9,375 bases of DNA from Helicobacteraceae bacterium (GCA_030613795.1 JAUWLG010000036.1:1-9375), one strand, 5' to 3'. Shown: positions 1 to 6,847, counted from the first letter of the stretch. Numbers and translations: made by a program. Notes: generated by a model not told the origin, from the sequence alone.

Positions 1-395
1 AGACTGTATTTTATAAGATGCACCATAATGGAAGATTTGTTGATCTCGCCGAAAACGCCCCAGGCATACAGACCGATCAAGAGACTCATAAGAGCAGCAA
101 CTACATACGCCCACATGGGTGCAATGGAGAAAAAGCCGCCAAACTTAGCGACAATATAACCCAAAATAGAGAAGCTTAACATCACGCCTAAGGCAAAGAG
201 TGTGGTAAAAAGGTAGGTATAGAGAATACGTTTGCGACCTTCCAGGTCCTTGTTCATCGCTACAGCACTCCCTATAAGTAGAGGAACTGAGATCAGTGAA
301 CACGGAGCCACTGCTGTAATACTTCCGGCACCAAAGGCACCTAAAAAAGCTAAGAGTGAATGCGACTCAAGCAGGGCTAAAACAGTCTCTTGCAC
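1..395 (-). CDS. CcdA/DsbD-type thiol-electron-transfer membrane protein (partial, N-terminal 131 residues)
   Basis: This is the last visible gene of the arsR operon, and its 3' end lies outside the window. The visible part is strongly hydrophobic, with membrane segments at about residues 14-42, 57-83 and 91-115. The first carries an A30-P31-C32 motif with P38 downstream, resembling the conserved Pro-Cys of the first reactive helix in CcdA/DsbD proteins. Members of that family carry reducing equivalents from cytoplasmic thioredoxin across the inner membrane to periplasmic thiol proteins. No ATG exists near the N-terminus. The best start is GTG at 395-393, with a weak GGAT at 404-401, which implies translational coupling to the thioredoxin gene ending 3 bases upstream. 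Both genes are in the same frame, separated only by TAG and one TTC codon. The family call is fairly secure; the electron-acceptor partner is not visible. Confidence 0.8.
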   Translation of the reverse strand, partial: MQETVLALLESHSLLAFLGAFGAGSITAVAPCSLISVPLLIGSAVAMNKDLEGRKRILYTYLFTTLFALGVMLSFSILGYIVAKFGGFFSIAPMWAYVVAALMSLLIGLYAWGVFGEINKSSIMVHLIKYS

Positions 396-398
396 GAA

Positions 399-632
399 CT
401 ATCCGTTGATGTAGGCTAGGACTTCATCCACACTAAGCACTTTACCTGTGCTTACAACCTTACCGTCGATCACAAGACCCGGAGTACTTACAACTTGATA
501 CTCCATGATCTTCATGATGTCATCGACCTTTTCAAGTTGCACAAATTTACCGCTTTTTGCAATAGCTTGTTTAACAACATTTTCCAAAGTAATACATTTG
601 CTGCATCCCGTTCCTAAGACTTCTATTTTCAT
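399..632 (-). CDS. Small thioredoxin-like protein, redox-active disulfide protein 2 / Thioredoxin_3 type
   Basis: A 77-residue cytoplasmic protein with no signal peptide. It has the compact thioredoxin/glutaredoxin layout: first beta strand (KIEVLGTG), a C10-S-K-C13 redox pair at the start of the first helix, and a cis-proline motif T50-P51 before the strand GLVIDGKVV. This matches the small archaeal/bacterial thioredoxin family (TM0996/MTH895 type, 75-80 residues), often found beside ArsR regulators and DUF318 permeases. It probably exchanges disulfides with the CcdA-like protein next to it or with the cysteine-cluster protein before it. The start is well supported: AAGGAG at 643-638 lies 5 bases before the ATG, and that ATG overlaps the previous stop (TAATG). 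Its target is inference. Confidence 0.88.
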   Translation of the reverse strand: MKIEVLGTGCSKCITLENVVKQAIAKSGKFVQLEKVDDIMKIMEYQVVSTPGLVIDGKVVSTGKVLSVDEVLAYING

Positions 633-895
633 TACTGCTCCTTATTATTGTTTAAAAGACACTCTTGCATCATCGGGGCAATCGTCTCTGCGTCAATATC
701 GCCAAAGACTGTGATATTTGTCTCATTCTCATCACCCGAGATCTGAATGTTCTCGATCTTTTTCATCACTTCAGGGTCACAAGCGCATTCACATGAGCCC
801 TCTTGACACGCCTCTATCTTAGCAGTGACATCTTCCTTTTTAAAACCTGTAAGTGTGGCATTGATGCCGTTTGCTGTGTTGTTTATTTTAAACAT
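632..895 (-). CDS. Small cysteine-cluster protein of unknown function in arsR operon
   Basis: An 87-residue protein that I do not recognise. It has no signal peptide or membrane segment, so it is probably cytoplasmic. Its mark is a cysteine cluster C30-x4-C35-x-C37-x-C39, followed by a single C79 near the C-terminus. The rest looks like a small alpha/beta fold, with N-terminal strands, a helix at 19-30, a helix at 41-50, a strand near 60-65 and a helix at 68-81. The dense CxCxC spacing suggests soft-metal or metalloid binding, or a disulfide-exchange partner for the adjacent thioredoxin; neither is shown. It is a real gene: AAGGAT at 907-902 lies 6 bases before the ATG and overlaps the permease stop, and its own stop overlaps the next start. 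It could be a metallochaperone for the permease. Confidence 0.82.
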   Translation of the reverse strand: MFKINNTANGINATLTGFKKEDVTAKIEACQEGSCECACDPEVMKKIENIQISGDENETNITVFGDIDAETIAPMMQECLLNNNKEQ

Positions 896-905
896 GTATT
901 TATCC

Positions 906-1856
906 TTATTGTAAAATGAAATTAAAGAGATAACCGATAGCGATTATCCCCACTCCGACGATCCCGAAAAATGTCCCGATCAACTTGACATGAAGTATCT
1001 TTTTCAGGATCATCGCCTCTGGCAGACTAAGGGCTGTTACCGCCATCATAAAACTTAGTGCCGTTCCCAGTAACATTCCCTTGCCTGTTAAGACTTCGAC
1101 CAAAGGCATGACACCTGCTGCATTGGAGTACATTGGAATCCCCATAATGACCGCAATTAGTACAGCAAACGGATTTTCTGCACCCGTATATTTCGCAACG
1201 AAGTCAGCCGGAATGTAACCGTGTATAAAGGCACCGATTCCTACCCCGATGACCACATAAAGATAGATCTCTTTAAAGATATCTCTTGTGTAGAGATAGG
1301 CTTCTTTCGCACGTTCTTTCATAGTAAGTTTGATCTTCACTTCGTCAAGCTCACCCTCCATCGGTTTGACATCCATCAAGACATATTTTTCCATATTAAG
1401 ACGACCGATAACAAAACCGCCTATGATGGCAACAAGCAGTCCAAAACCGATGTAGATCACCGTGACTTTCCAGCCAAAGAGACCAAAAAGCAGGGCAATA
1501 GCGATCTCATTGTTCATCGGAGAACTGATCAAAAACGAGAAGGTCACACCAATAGGAATGCGTGCTTGAATAAACCCTAAGAAAAGCGGAATGGCACTAC
1601 AGCTGCAAAAAGGGGTGATAATCCCAAAAAGTGCTGCTAAGACATTGCCGTAAAGTTGTGATTTACCTTGCAAGTGAGCACGAACATACTCTGTATTAAA
1701 GTGCGTTCTGAGGTAGGAGATAACAAAGATAATACTGATCAGTAAAAACCATATCTTTATGGTGTCGTAGATGAAAAAGTTGATGGCTTCACCCAGATGA
1801 CCTTCTAAATGTAAAAGATCATAGGTAAAATAATCGACGCTCTCTTTCCAGCTCAT
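906..1856 (-). CDS. DUF318/ArsP-type permease (YraQ-like), probable metalloid or organoarsenical efflux
   Basis: A 316-residue inner-membrane protein with about eight helices, at roughly 34-50, 68-92, 100-124, 128-151, 195-215, 226-248, 262-282 and 291-314. It carries the family signature T81-P-F-C84-S-C86-S-A-I-P90 and, in the second half, G239-I-P-M-Y-S-N-A-A-G as a matching re-entrant motif, giving the internal two-fold repeat of predicted permeases in PF03773. A Campylobacter jejuni relative of about this length, ArsP, exports trivalent organoarsenicals. Other relatives are linked to copper/zinc, so the substrate here is open. The arsR neighbour with a CVC motif favours a metalloid. A charged cytoplasmic loop lies at 155-195. 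The start overlaps the arsR stop as ATGA, indicating translational coupling, with a weak GGGGA 9 bases upstream. Confidence 0.87.
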   Translation of the reverse strand: MSWKESVDYFTYDLLHLEGHLGEAINFFIYDTIKIWFLLISIIFVISYLRTHFNTEYVRAHLQGKSQLYGNVLAALFGIITPFCSCSAIPLFLGFIQARIPIGVTFSFLISSPMNNEIAIALLFGLFGWKVTVIYIGFGLLVAIIGGFVIGRLNMEKYVLMDVKPMEGELDEVKIKLTMKERAKEAYLYTRDIFKEIYLYVVIGVGIGAFIHGYIPADFVAKYTGAENPFAVLIAVIMGIPMYSNAAGVMPLVEVLTGKGMLLGTALSFMMAVTALSLPEAMILKKILHVKLIGTFFGIVGVGIIAIGYLFNFILQ

Positions 1857-2176
1857 ATTTTACATTCCCCTGTGTCTGACAGTTTTTTTAGTGCTGGAAG
1901 TTCAATGGACAAACATCGGATCTCCTCTAACGCTTCACTTCGAAAACGATCGAGAGGACTTCTTATAGAGTAGTAGGCCCAAGTTCCTTTACGTTCTACA
2001 CGTAAAAAGCCCGCCTCTTTTAAGATCTTGAGATGACGTGAAAGCCGCGATTGGATCATACCAAGCGATGCCTGCAAGTCACAAACACATGACTCACCAT
2101 TGGTATCAATAAAGCGTAATATGAGCACACGTGTTTCATCATTGAGTGCTGAAACACTTTTTAAAAAGACTTCCAT
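1853..2176 (-). CDS. arsR: ArsR/SmtB-family metalloid-responsive repressor
   Basis: A 107-residue winged-helix repressor and first gene of the five-gene operon. The recognition helix region contains S-C30-V-C32-D-L, matching the ELCVCDL As(III)/Sb(III) sensor motif of classical ArsR. It is followed by the helix-turn-helix SRLSRHLKILKEAGFL and the wing VERKGTWAYYSI. Two more cysteines, C88 and C105, lie near the C-terminus and could supply a third ligand. Metalloid binding would release it from DNA and induce the operon. A longer reading frame extends upstream to 2224, but I chose the internal ATG at 2176-2174 because AAGGAG at 2188-2183 sits exactly 6 bases before it and family alignment begins there (MEVFLKSVSALND). 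Whether the natural inducer is arsenite, antimonite or an organoarsenical cannot be read from sequence. Confidence 0.9.
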   Translation of the reverse strand: MEVFLKSVSALNDETRVLILRFIDTNGESCVCDLQASLGMIQSRLSRHLKILKEAGFLRVERKGTWAYYSIRSPLDRFRSEALEEIRCLSIELPALKKLSDTGECKI

Positions 2177-2392
2177 ATCTAACTCCTTGTCGAGCATTGT
2201 ATCGGATTTTAATAATAATATCAAGATATATTGATTTATTGATTATGATATAGATTTTACATCAAAAGGTTATCAGGTTCTATAAATAATTACATCAGAT
2301 AGTACATTTTGTAAATTTTTTTATTAACAGATAAATTCCTCTCTTCATACTATGTCTACACTTTCTATCAGGTCTCAATTATCTATTGTAAG
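2177..2392 (-). promoter_or_regulatory. arsR operon promoter/operator region
   Basis: This is the 216-base gap between the stop of the flavin reductase and arsR. It is very AT-rich. A perfect inverted repeat ATATC-AA-GATAT lies at 2218-2229, followed by TTGATT/TTGATT direct repeats at 2231-2243 and another GATATAGAT. This is the kind of imperfect-dyad AT-rich site ArsR repressors bind, and it is placed about 40-65 bases upstream of the arsR start. TTACATCA also occurs twice, at 2257-2264 and 2290-2297, 33 bases apart. No good -35/-10 pair stands out, and I see no convincing terminator hairpin for the flavin reductase gene. The operator assignment is inference. Confidence 0.45.
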
Positions 2393-3463
2393 TCATGCCA
2401 TAGCAGGATAATCTAAATACCCTTTTTCGTCTTGGGTGTAAAAGGTATTTGGGTCAGGCTGATTTAATGCTGCGTTTTCTTTAAAACGCTCGGGAAGATC
2501 AGGGTTGGCTAGATAGAGGGAACCGAAGGCGACAGCGTCGGCTTGACCGTTTTGTATAGTTGTGTTTCCCCTCTCTTGATCATAACCGCCATTGGTAATC
2601 AAAACGCCCTTATAAGCTTCTCTGAGCATGTCTAGTTCTACAACATTTGCGCCATGTCTTATGTCCCCTTCAAGCGCATCAATAACATGAAGGTACGCTA
2701 AGTCGAAGGTATTGAGTTTCTCACAGATATAGGTGAAATGGTTTTGAGGGTCTGAGTCTTTCATGTCGTTAAAGGTGCCGCTGGGTGAGAGTCTGAGACC
2801 AGTTTTGTCTGAGCCTATGGCAGCACATATCCCTTCTACTATCTCAAAAAGAAATCTTGACCTGTTCTCTATTGAGCCGCCATATACATCTTCTCTGGTG
2901 TTGCTGCCGTCACGCAAAAACTGGTCTATAAGATAGCCATTTGCTCCATGGATCTCTACCCCGTCAAACCCTGCTTCTATGGCATTCTTTGCAGCCGTTA
3001 CATACTCTTGAACAATAGTCTGTATTTCATCTGTTTTAAGTGCTCGCGGTGTTACAAACTCTTGCATACCTTCAAAGGTATAGAGCTCACCTGCCGGTTT
3101 TATGGCAGATGGGGCAACAGGAAGCTCGCCGTTATGGTAAGCGGGATGAGAGATCCGCCCGACATGCCAAAGCTGCAGAAAGATCGTGCCGTCTTTTTCA
3201 TGTACGGCCCGAGTTACTTTTTTCCAGCCTTCTACCTGTTTGGGTGTGTGAATGCCCGGGGTACACGGATAACCTATACCGAGTGTGGAGATCTGCGTGG
3301 CTTCTGTAATGATCAAACCGGCGGAAGCTCTCTGTGCATAATAAGCAGCCATCATGTCATTAGGTACATTCTCCTCGACACTTCTACACCGTGTCATCGG
3401 TGCCATAAATATTCTATTTTTTAAAGGGTGGTTTCCAATTTTTAGAGGGGTAAAGAGATCCAT
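2393..3463 (-). CDS. Old Yellow Enzyme family flavin-dependent ene-reductase (NemA-like alkene reductase)
   Basis: A 356-residue cytoplasmic TIM-barrel flavoenzyme of usual family length. Visible motifs include MAPMTRCR with T24 near the FMN, Q97-L-W-H, and H172-G-A-N175-G-Y177, the substrate-anchoring His/Asn pair plus the proton-donor Tyr. These are followed by QFLRDGSNTR and YGGSIENRSRF, R224 (GLRLSPSGTF), ITNGGYD at 289-295 and VAFGSLYLANPDLPERF at 311-327 for FMN phosphate binding. These mark the classical OYE class, which uses NAD(P)H to reduce activated alkenes, maleimides, quinones or nitro compounds. The physiological substrate is unknown. The start is supported by AGGAG at 3474-3470, 6 bases before the ATG, with a possible TATAAAT -10 at 3487-3481. 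It is separated from arsR by 216 bases, so I read it as its own unit rather than part of the arsenic operon. Confidence 0.93.
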   Translation of the reverse strand: MDLFTPLKIGNHPLKNRIFMAPMTRCRSVEENVPNDMMAAYYAQRASAGLIITEATQISTLGIGYPCTPGIHTPKQVEGWKKVTRAVHEKDGTIFLQLWHVGRISHPAYHNGELPVAPSAIKPAGELYTFEGMQEFVTPRALKTDEIQTIVQEYVTAAKNAIEAGFDGVEIHGANGYLIDQFLRDGSNTREDVYGGSIENRSRFLFEIVEGICAAIGSDKTGLRLSPSGTFNDMKDSDPQNHFTYICEKLNTFDLAYLHVIDALEGDIRHGANVVELDMLREAYKGVLITNGGYDQERGNTTIQNGQADAVAFGSLYLANPDLPERFKENAALNQPDPNTFYTQDEKGYLDYPAMA

Positions 3464-3617
3464 GACGTACTCCTGTTAAGATTTATAACTATTGTTTCAC
3501 AGCGAAAGTAATAAGATAATTAAAATTTATAGTTAGGGAGTAGCTGTTAGGTCTATTGTACATTCATTTAGATCAGGAGAAAGATATGTTTGAACACCTA
3601 TAAGGTAAGAGAGAACG

Positions 3618-3641
3618 AAAAAAGAGCTACGCTGTCTCTTT
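3618..3641 (-). terminator. Possible short intrinsic terminator overlapping the GGDEF-EAL stop codon
   Basis: Read on the minus strand, AAAGAG (3641-3636) pairs with CTCTTT (3626-3621) around a 9-base loop that contains the stop codon of the GGDEF-EAL gene. The second arm runs straight into a run of six T (3623-3618). The stem is short and AT-rich, so termination would be weak. Confidence 0.35.
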
Positions 3642-5762
3642 GGTGAGCATGGTATGAATATCTTCTGCCGGTATCGGACGACTGTAATAGTACCCCTGAA
3701 TATTTTTACAATCGTTTGCAAGTAAAAACTCTTTTTGGACCTTGGTCTCGACACCTTCGGCAATAAGGTCGAGGTTGAGGCTCTTGGCAAGTGCAATGAT
3801 CGCTTTGACGATAGCGGCATCTTCTTCATCATGAGGTAGGTCAATGACAAATGAACGGTCGATTTTGAGTGTGTTGATAGGCAGACGTTTCAAAGAGGCT
3901 AGCGAGGAGTAGCCTGTTCCAAAATCATCAACGGAGATACCGATGCCCAGTTCATTGATCTGCCCAAGTTTGGCAATAGCCTCTTCAGGTTTTTGCATCA
4001 CCTGTCCTTCAGTGACCTCAAGCTTCAGCCATTCCGGTTTAATACTGTAGGTCTCAACAGTCTCTTGAACTAGTTGTATAAAGTCACGATGCTCTAACTG
4101 TTTCATGGAGAGGTTGACGGACATAACGCCGGGGTTTAACCCCTCTTTATACCATGCCGCCACCTGTTTGATGGCGGTTCGCATGACCCAATGGTCCAGT
4201 TCAATGATCATTCCGGTCTCTTCCGCAAGAGGAAGAAAATGTATAGGTGCCAGCAGTCCTTTGGTGGGGTGCTGCCATCGGACCAAGGCTTCCATACCGA
4301 TCAAGGTGTTGGCCTCTGCATCCATCTGCGGCTGGTAGTGGATCACAAACTCTTCATTTTTAAGTGCCTGACGCATGCTGGTCGTCATGACAAGCCTCTC
4401 AAGTGCCAGTTCGGTCATCTCGGCAGAGTAGAACTGAAAATTGTTGCGTCCCTCCTCTTTGGCTCGGTACATAGCGGCATCGGCATACTTGAGAAGATTG
4501 CTGGCATCGGTGCCGTCTTGAGGGTAAAGGCTGATACCGATACTGCTTGAGACGTAGAGAGTATGTTTATCGACCTCAATGGGTTGTTGCAATACCTCAA
4601 GAATTTTTTGTGCAAGTATGGATGAGTCTTGCGCTTTTGAGAGATCTTCCATGATGATCGTAAACTCATCCCCGCCCAAACGTGCCAAGGTGTCTTCTCT
4701 GCGAATAGTAGCTTTAAGACGGTTGGTCACCACCTTGAGGAGGTTGTCGCCGACAGAATGGCCCAAGGAGTCATTGACTTGTTTAAAGCGGTCAAGATCA
4801 ATAAAAAAGAGTGCAAAAAGAGTTTTATTACGCTTGGCTTTTTCGACAGCTTGCTCTAAGCGGTCATGAAAAAGCGTACGATTAGGCAGTGCGGTTAGTG
4901 CATCGTGATGGGCCTGGTGTTGTAAAACGATCTGTTGCTCATGCAGTTCGTCTTCCGCTTTTTTACGTTCTGTGATGTCGTGTGCATAGCCTACCATACC
5001 GATAGGCTTCCCCTTTTCATCTTTTAAAAGTGATAGTGACAACTCCGCATAGATGATCTCTTTGGACTTCTTGACAAGGCGTACGACAGTACGACGTTTC
5101 CCTTTCTGTTTTAAGAACGCAATGTTTTTGTCGAGCTCTTCATAGTCCTCTTCCGGATAGATCGTCTTGAGGTGTTTACCCTGCATCTCTTTGGACGTAT
5201 AGCCCAAAAGGGTCTTAGACCCCTTATTCCAGCTGACAATAATGCCGTCAAGGTCAGTTGATATAACAGAATCATGCACCTGTTCAATGATCTGTGCTTG
5301 ATGCGCATACTTGAGCTGCATCTTTTTCTCTTCTGTAATATCGGTATGGGTACCAAGCATACGAACAGCTTTACCGTTCTCATCATACTGTGTCTTTCCT
5401 CTGTCGAGGATCCAGACCCAGTTCCCGTTTTTATGTCTTAGCCGATGCACATTTTCATAATACTCGGTCTCTCCATTGACATTTTTATAGACATCTGCCC
5501 ACGTCTCATCAACGTCATCCGGGTGTATACGGTCGGTCCAGCTCGGTACTTCATTGGGGAGCTCATCGTCACTGAACCCAAGCATCTCTTTCCATCTGGG
5601 ACAGAAGTAGACACTGTTGTCAAGAATATTCCAATCCCAAATACCGTCATTGCTTCCTAAAAGAGCCAACTCAATACGCTCTTTTAACTCTTGGTTGAGC
5701 ATGGCACTTGCTTTGAGAGCGCTGGTTATTTTATTTAAATCACTGTTTTGATCATCGTCCAC
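3627..5762 (-). CDS. PAS-PAS-GGDEF-EAL cyclic-di-GMP signalling protein
   Basis: A 711-residue soluble protein with no signal peptide or membrane helix. In order: PAS/PAC at about 30-146 (ends THTDITEEK), a second PAS/PAC at 156-268 (ends HDITERK), GGDEF at 283-445 and EAL at 455-708. The cyclase half looks intact: HHDALTALPNR, FFIDLDRFKQVND, the catalytic loop G363-G-D-E-F367, and an RxxD inhibitory site (R354-D357) five residues before it. The phosphodiesterase half also keeps its key residues: E491-A-L, N550, E582/E585, D612-D613 (DDFGTGYSSL), K633 (LKIDRSFV), E669 (AEGVET) and Q689. It could therefore both make and degrade c-di-GMP, switched by ligands or redox at the PAS domains. The start is GTG with AGAGG about 7 bases upstream. 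No partner gene is adjacent, so its output is unknown. Confidence 0.94.
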   Translation of the reverse strand: MDDDQNSDLNKITSALKASAMLNQELKERIELALLGSNDGIWDWNILDNSVYFCPRWKEMLGFSDDELPNEVPSWTDRIHPDDVDETWADVYKNVNGETEYYENVHRLRHKNGNWVWILDRGKTQYDENGKAVRMLGTHTDITEEKKMQLKYAHQAQIIEQVHDSVISTDLDGIIVSWNKGSKTLLGYTSKEMQGKHLKTIYPEEDYEELDKNIAFLKQKGKRRTVVRLVKKSKEIIYAELSLSLLKDEKGKPIGMVGYAHDITERKKAEDELHEQQIVLQHQAHHDALTALPNRTLFHDRLEQAVEKAKRNKTLFALFFIDLDRFKQVNDSLGHSVGDNLLKVVTNRLKATIRREDTLARLGGDEFTIIMEDLSKAQDSSILAQKILEVLQQPIEVDKHTLYVSSSIGISLYPQDGTDASNLLKYADAAMYRAKEEGRNNFQFYSAEMTELALERLVMTTSMRQALKNEEFVIHYQPQMDAEANTLIGMEALVRWQHPTKGLLAPIHFLPLAEETGMIIELDHWVMRTAIKQVAAWYKEGLNPGVMSVNLSMKQLEHRDFIQLVQETVETYSIKPEWLKLEVTEGQVMQKPEEAIAKLGQINELGIGISVDDFGTGYSSLASLKRLPINTLKIDRSFVIDLPHDEEDAAIVKAIIALAKSLNLDLIAEGVETKVQKEFLLANDCKNIQGYYYSRPIPAEDIHTMLTKETA

Positions 5763-5935
5763 AACTCAACCTCTTAAAATAAATAACTATATATTGTTAA
5801 GTATAATGAAAAAAACTTGAGAAAACCACTATTTTGCCACTATAGTGAAATAATGTCTTCATTAAGGGGTGTCACGGTCAAAATATAGTGTCAAGATGAA
5901 TAAAGATATACTAAACCAAATAGCAGGAGTGATAG
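5763..5935. promoter_or_regulatory. Divergent promoter region with repeated CACTAT/ATAGTG motif
   Basis: This region separates the leftward GGDEF-EAL gene from the rightward DUF1566 gene. It holds a perfect 10-base palindrome CACTATAGTG at 5838-5847, another CCACTAT at 5826-5832 (11 bases earlier, one helical turn) and another ATAGTG at 5885-5890. A TATACT -10-like box for the minus gene is at 5805-5800, and another for the plus gene is at 5907-5912. The repeats are seen directly; that they form an operator for both genes is inference. Confidence 0.45.
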
Positions 5936-6355
5936 ATGAAGATTGTTTTTTTAATGATGTTAGGGTTGACTGCCTTGATGGCTGATTTTGTGAAAGAGGG
6001 CGATACGGTTCGTGACAGTGAAAGCAAACTGGTATGGCAGGACAATAGTGCTGTAGAGAGTAAGGAGATGCTTTATGGGGAGGCAAACAGTTACTGTAAA
6101 GAGCTCTCATTAGCAGGACATGATGACTGGCGTCTTCCTACTGTTCAAGAGTTGCAAAGTATCGTCGATCTTACACGATACGATCCTGCCATTAAAAGAG
6201 GTTTCCACTTTGCTGCATTAGACAGCTACTGGTCGTCTACGCTTTATGCGGATGATGCTGATCGGGCATGGGATGTTGATTTTAAGAGTGGAAGTACAGA
6301 ACATAACCGTCACTCATATGACTTCTATGTCCGTTGTGTCCGAGGTGGAAAATAG
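5936..6355 (+). CDS. Secreted DUF1566 (Lcl C-terminal-like) domain protein
   Basis: A 139-residue protein with a short signal peptide (KIVFLMMLGLTALMA, cleavage probably near residues 15-16). The mature part is essentially one DUF1566 domain, related to the C-terminal domain of the Legionella collagen-like protein Lcl. Typical features are the opening VRDSESKLVWQDN, the hallmark D64-W-R-L-P68-TVQEL, Y98-W-S-S-T and the ending Y131-V-R-C-V-R-G. C54 and C134 would be able to form a disulfide in the periplasm. The domain is usually associated with surface or extracellular binding, with a C-type-lectin-like fold; no ligand can be named here. The start is clear, with AGGAG at 5925-5929, 6 bases before the ATG. 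It stands alone, divergent from the cyclic-di-GMP gene and sharing its upstream region, so joint control is possible but unproven. Confidence 0.85.
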   Translation: MKIVFLMMLGLTALMADFVKEGDTVRDSESKLVWQDNSAVESKEMLYGEANSYCKELSLAGHDDWRLPTVQELQSIVDLTRYDPAIKRGFHFAALDSYWSSTLYADDADRAWDVDFKSGSTEHNRHSYDFYVRCVRGGK

Positions 6356-6847
6356 ACAGGTTTCCTCACGATGATGATGTAAATTTGGGGTACTCCATTG
6401 ACCTCACTATGTAATATTTAAAGACAGTTACAGCTTCTAATCTTCTTACAACTTGGTCAACTACAGTATGCCTGGATGTTTAGGTGTAACTATATGATAC
6501 ACTTGTATGGTATATTTATTCCTCCTATTTCACTTCTATATAATCTTCATTGTAATGATCTTTCTGAAAAAAAACAAGAAAACTTGCCGATCTATATAGC
6601 TTTATGATCTGGTGCCAGCTTCAAAAAACAGTAACAGATGCCTAAAAGTAGGGGGGATAAAGTGTATTGGCAGGTCAATTTTTTACACTTTTAGTATTAA
6701 TTTTTGTTTATATATCAAAAAAATGTGATAAATAAAGTTTAATTATTTTGACGACATAACCAGCAGTTATTTAATTATTAATTTGAAGTTATTATTAATT
6801 TTAACTCAGTTAAACTTTTATAAATTATTTATCAAAAAGGATGATCA
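6356..6847. other. 492-base gap without a recognisable gene
   Basis: I find no open frame of useful length with a ribosome binding site on either strand, no tRNA-like cloverleaf and no clear strong terminator behind the DUF1566 gene. The left half is mixed in composition; from about 6680 the sequence becomes extremely AT-rich, which fits a promoter zone for the highly translatable gene at 6848. A small RNA gene cannot be excluded. Confidence 0.5.
6748..6847 (+). promoter_or_regulatory. Promoter/leader of the cytochrome-like gene with a perfect palindrome
   Basis: A perfect inverted repeat TTTAACT-C-AGTTAAA lies at 6800-6814, immediately before a -10-like TATAAAT at 6819-6825. An alternative earlier promoter is TTGACG at 6748-6753, with TTAATT 17 bases later. 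AAGGA at 6837-6841 sits 6 bases before the ATG at 6848. The palindrome is placed where a repressor or activator dimer would act; the regulator is unknown. Confidence 0.4.

Noticed and set aside
232..414. Plus-strand 60-residue frame over the CcdA-like gene
   Set aside because: It lies antisense to a clear membrane-protein reading frame, with no ribosome binding site and no family resemblance.
1853..2224. Longer 123-residue version of arsR starting at 2224
   Set aside because: The extra 16 residues have no ribosome binding site at their start, overlap the likely operator and are absent from the usual family alignment. AAGGAG is ideally placed for the ATG at 2176.
2948..3424. Plus-strand 158-residue frame opposite the flavin reductase
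   Set aside because: It is a shadow of a well-supported Old Yellow Enzyme gene, and its composition is not protein-like.
2393..3463. Flavin reductase as a member of the arsenic-type operon
   Set aside because: A 216-base gap containing the probable arsR promoter separates them, and OYE enzymes have no established link to this resistance type.
3533..3850. Minus-strand 105-residue frame at the end of the GGDEF-EAL gene
   Set aside because: It is out of frame with conserved EAL motifs (AEGVET, QGYYYSRP) that are clearly the true reading.
6340..6362. GGAAA/TTTCC hairpin across the end of the DUF1566 gene as a terminator
   Set aside because: The stem has only five clean pairs and overlaps the stop codon, with no T run behind it, so it is not convincing.
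6665..6690. TTGGCA as part of a sigma-54 promoter
   Set aside because: The required GC element at the -12 position is missing at the correct spacing.
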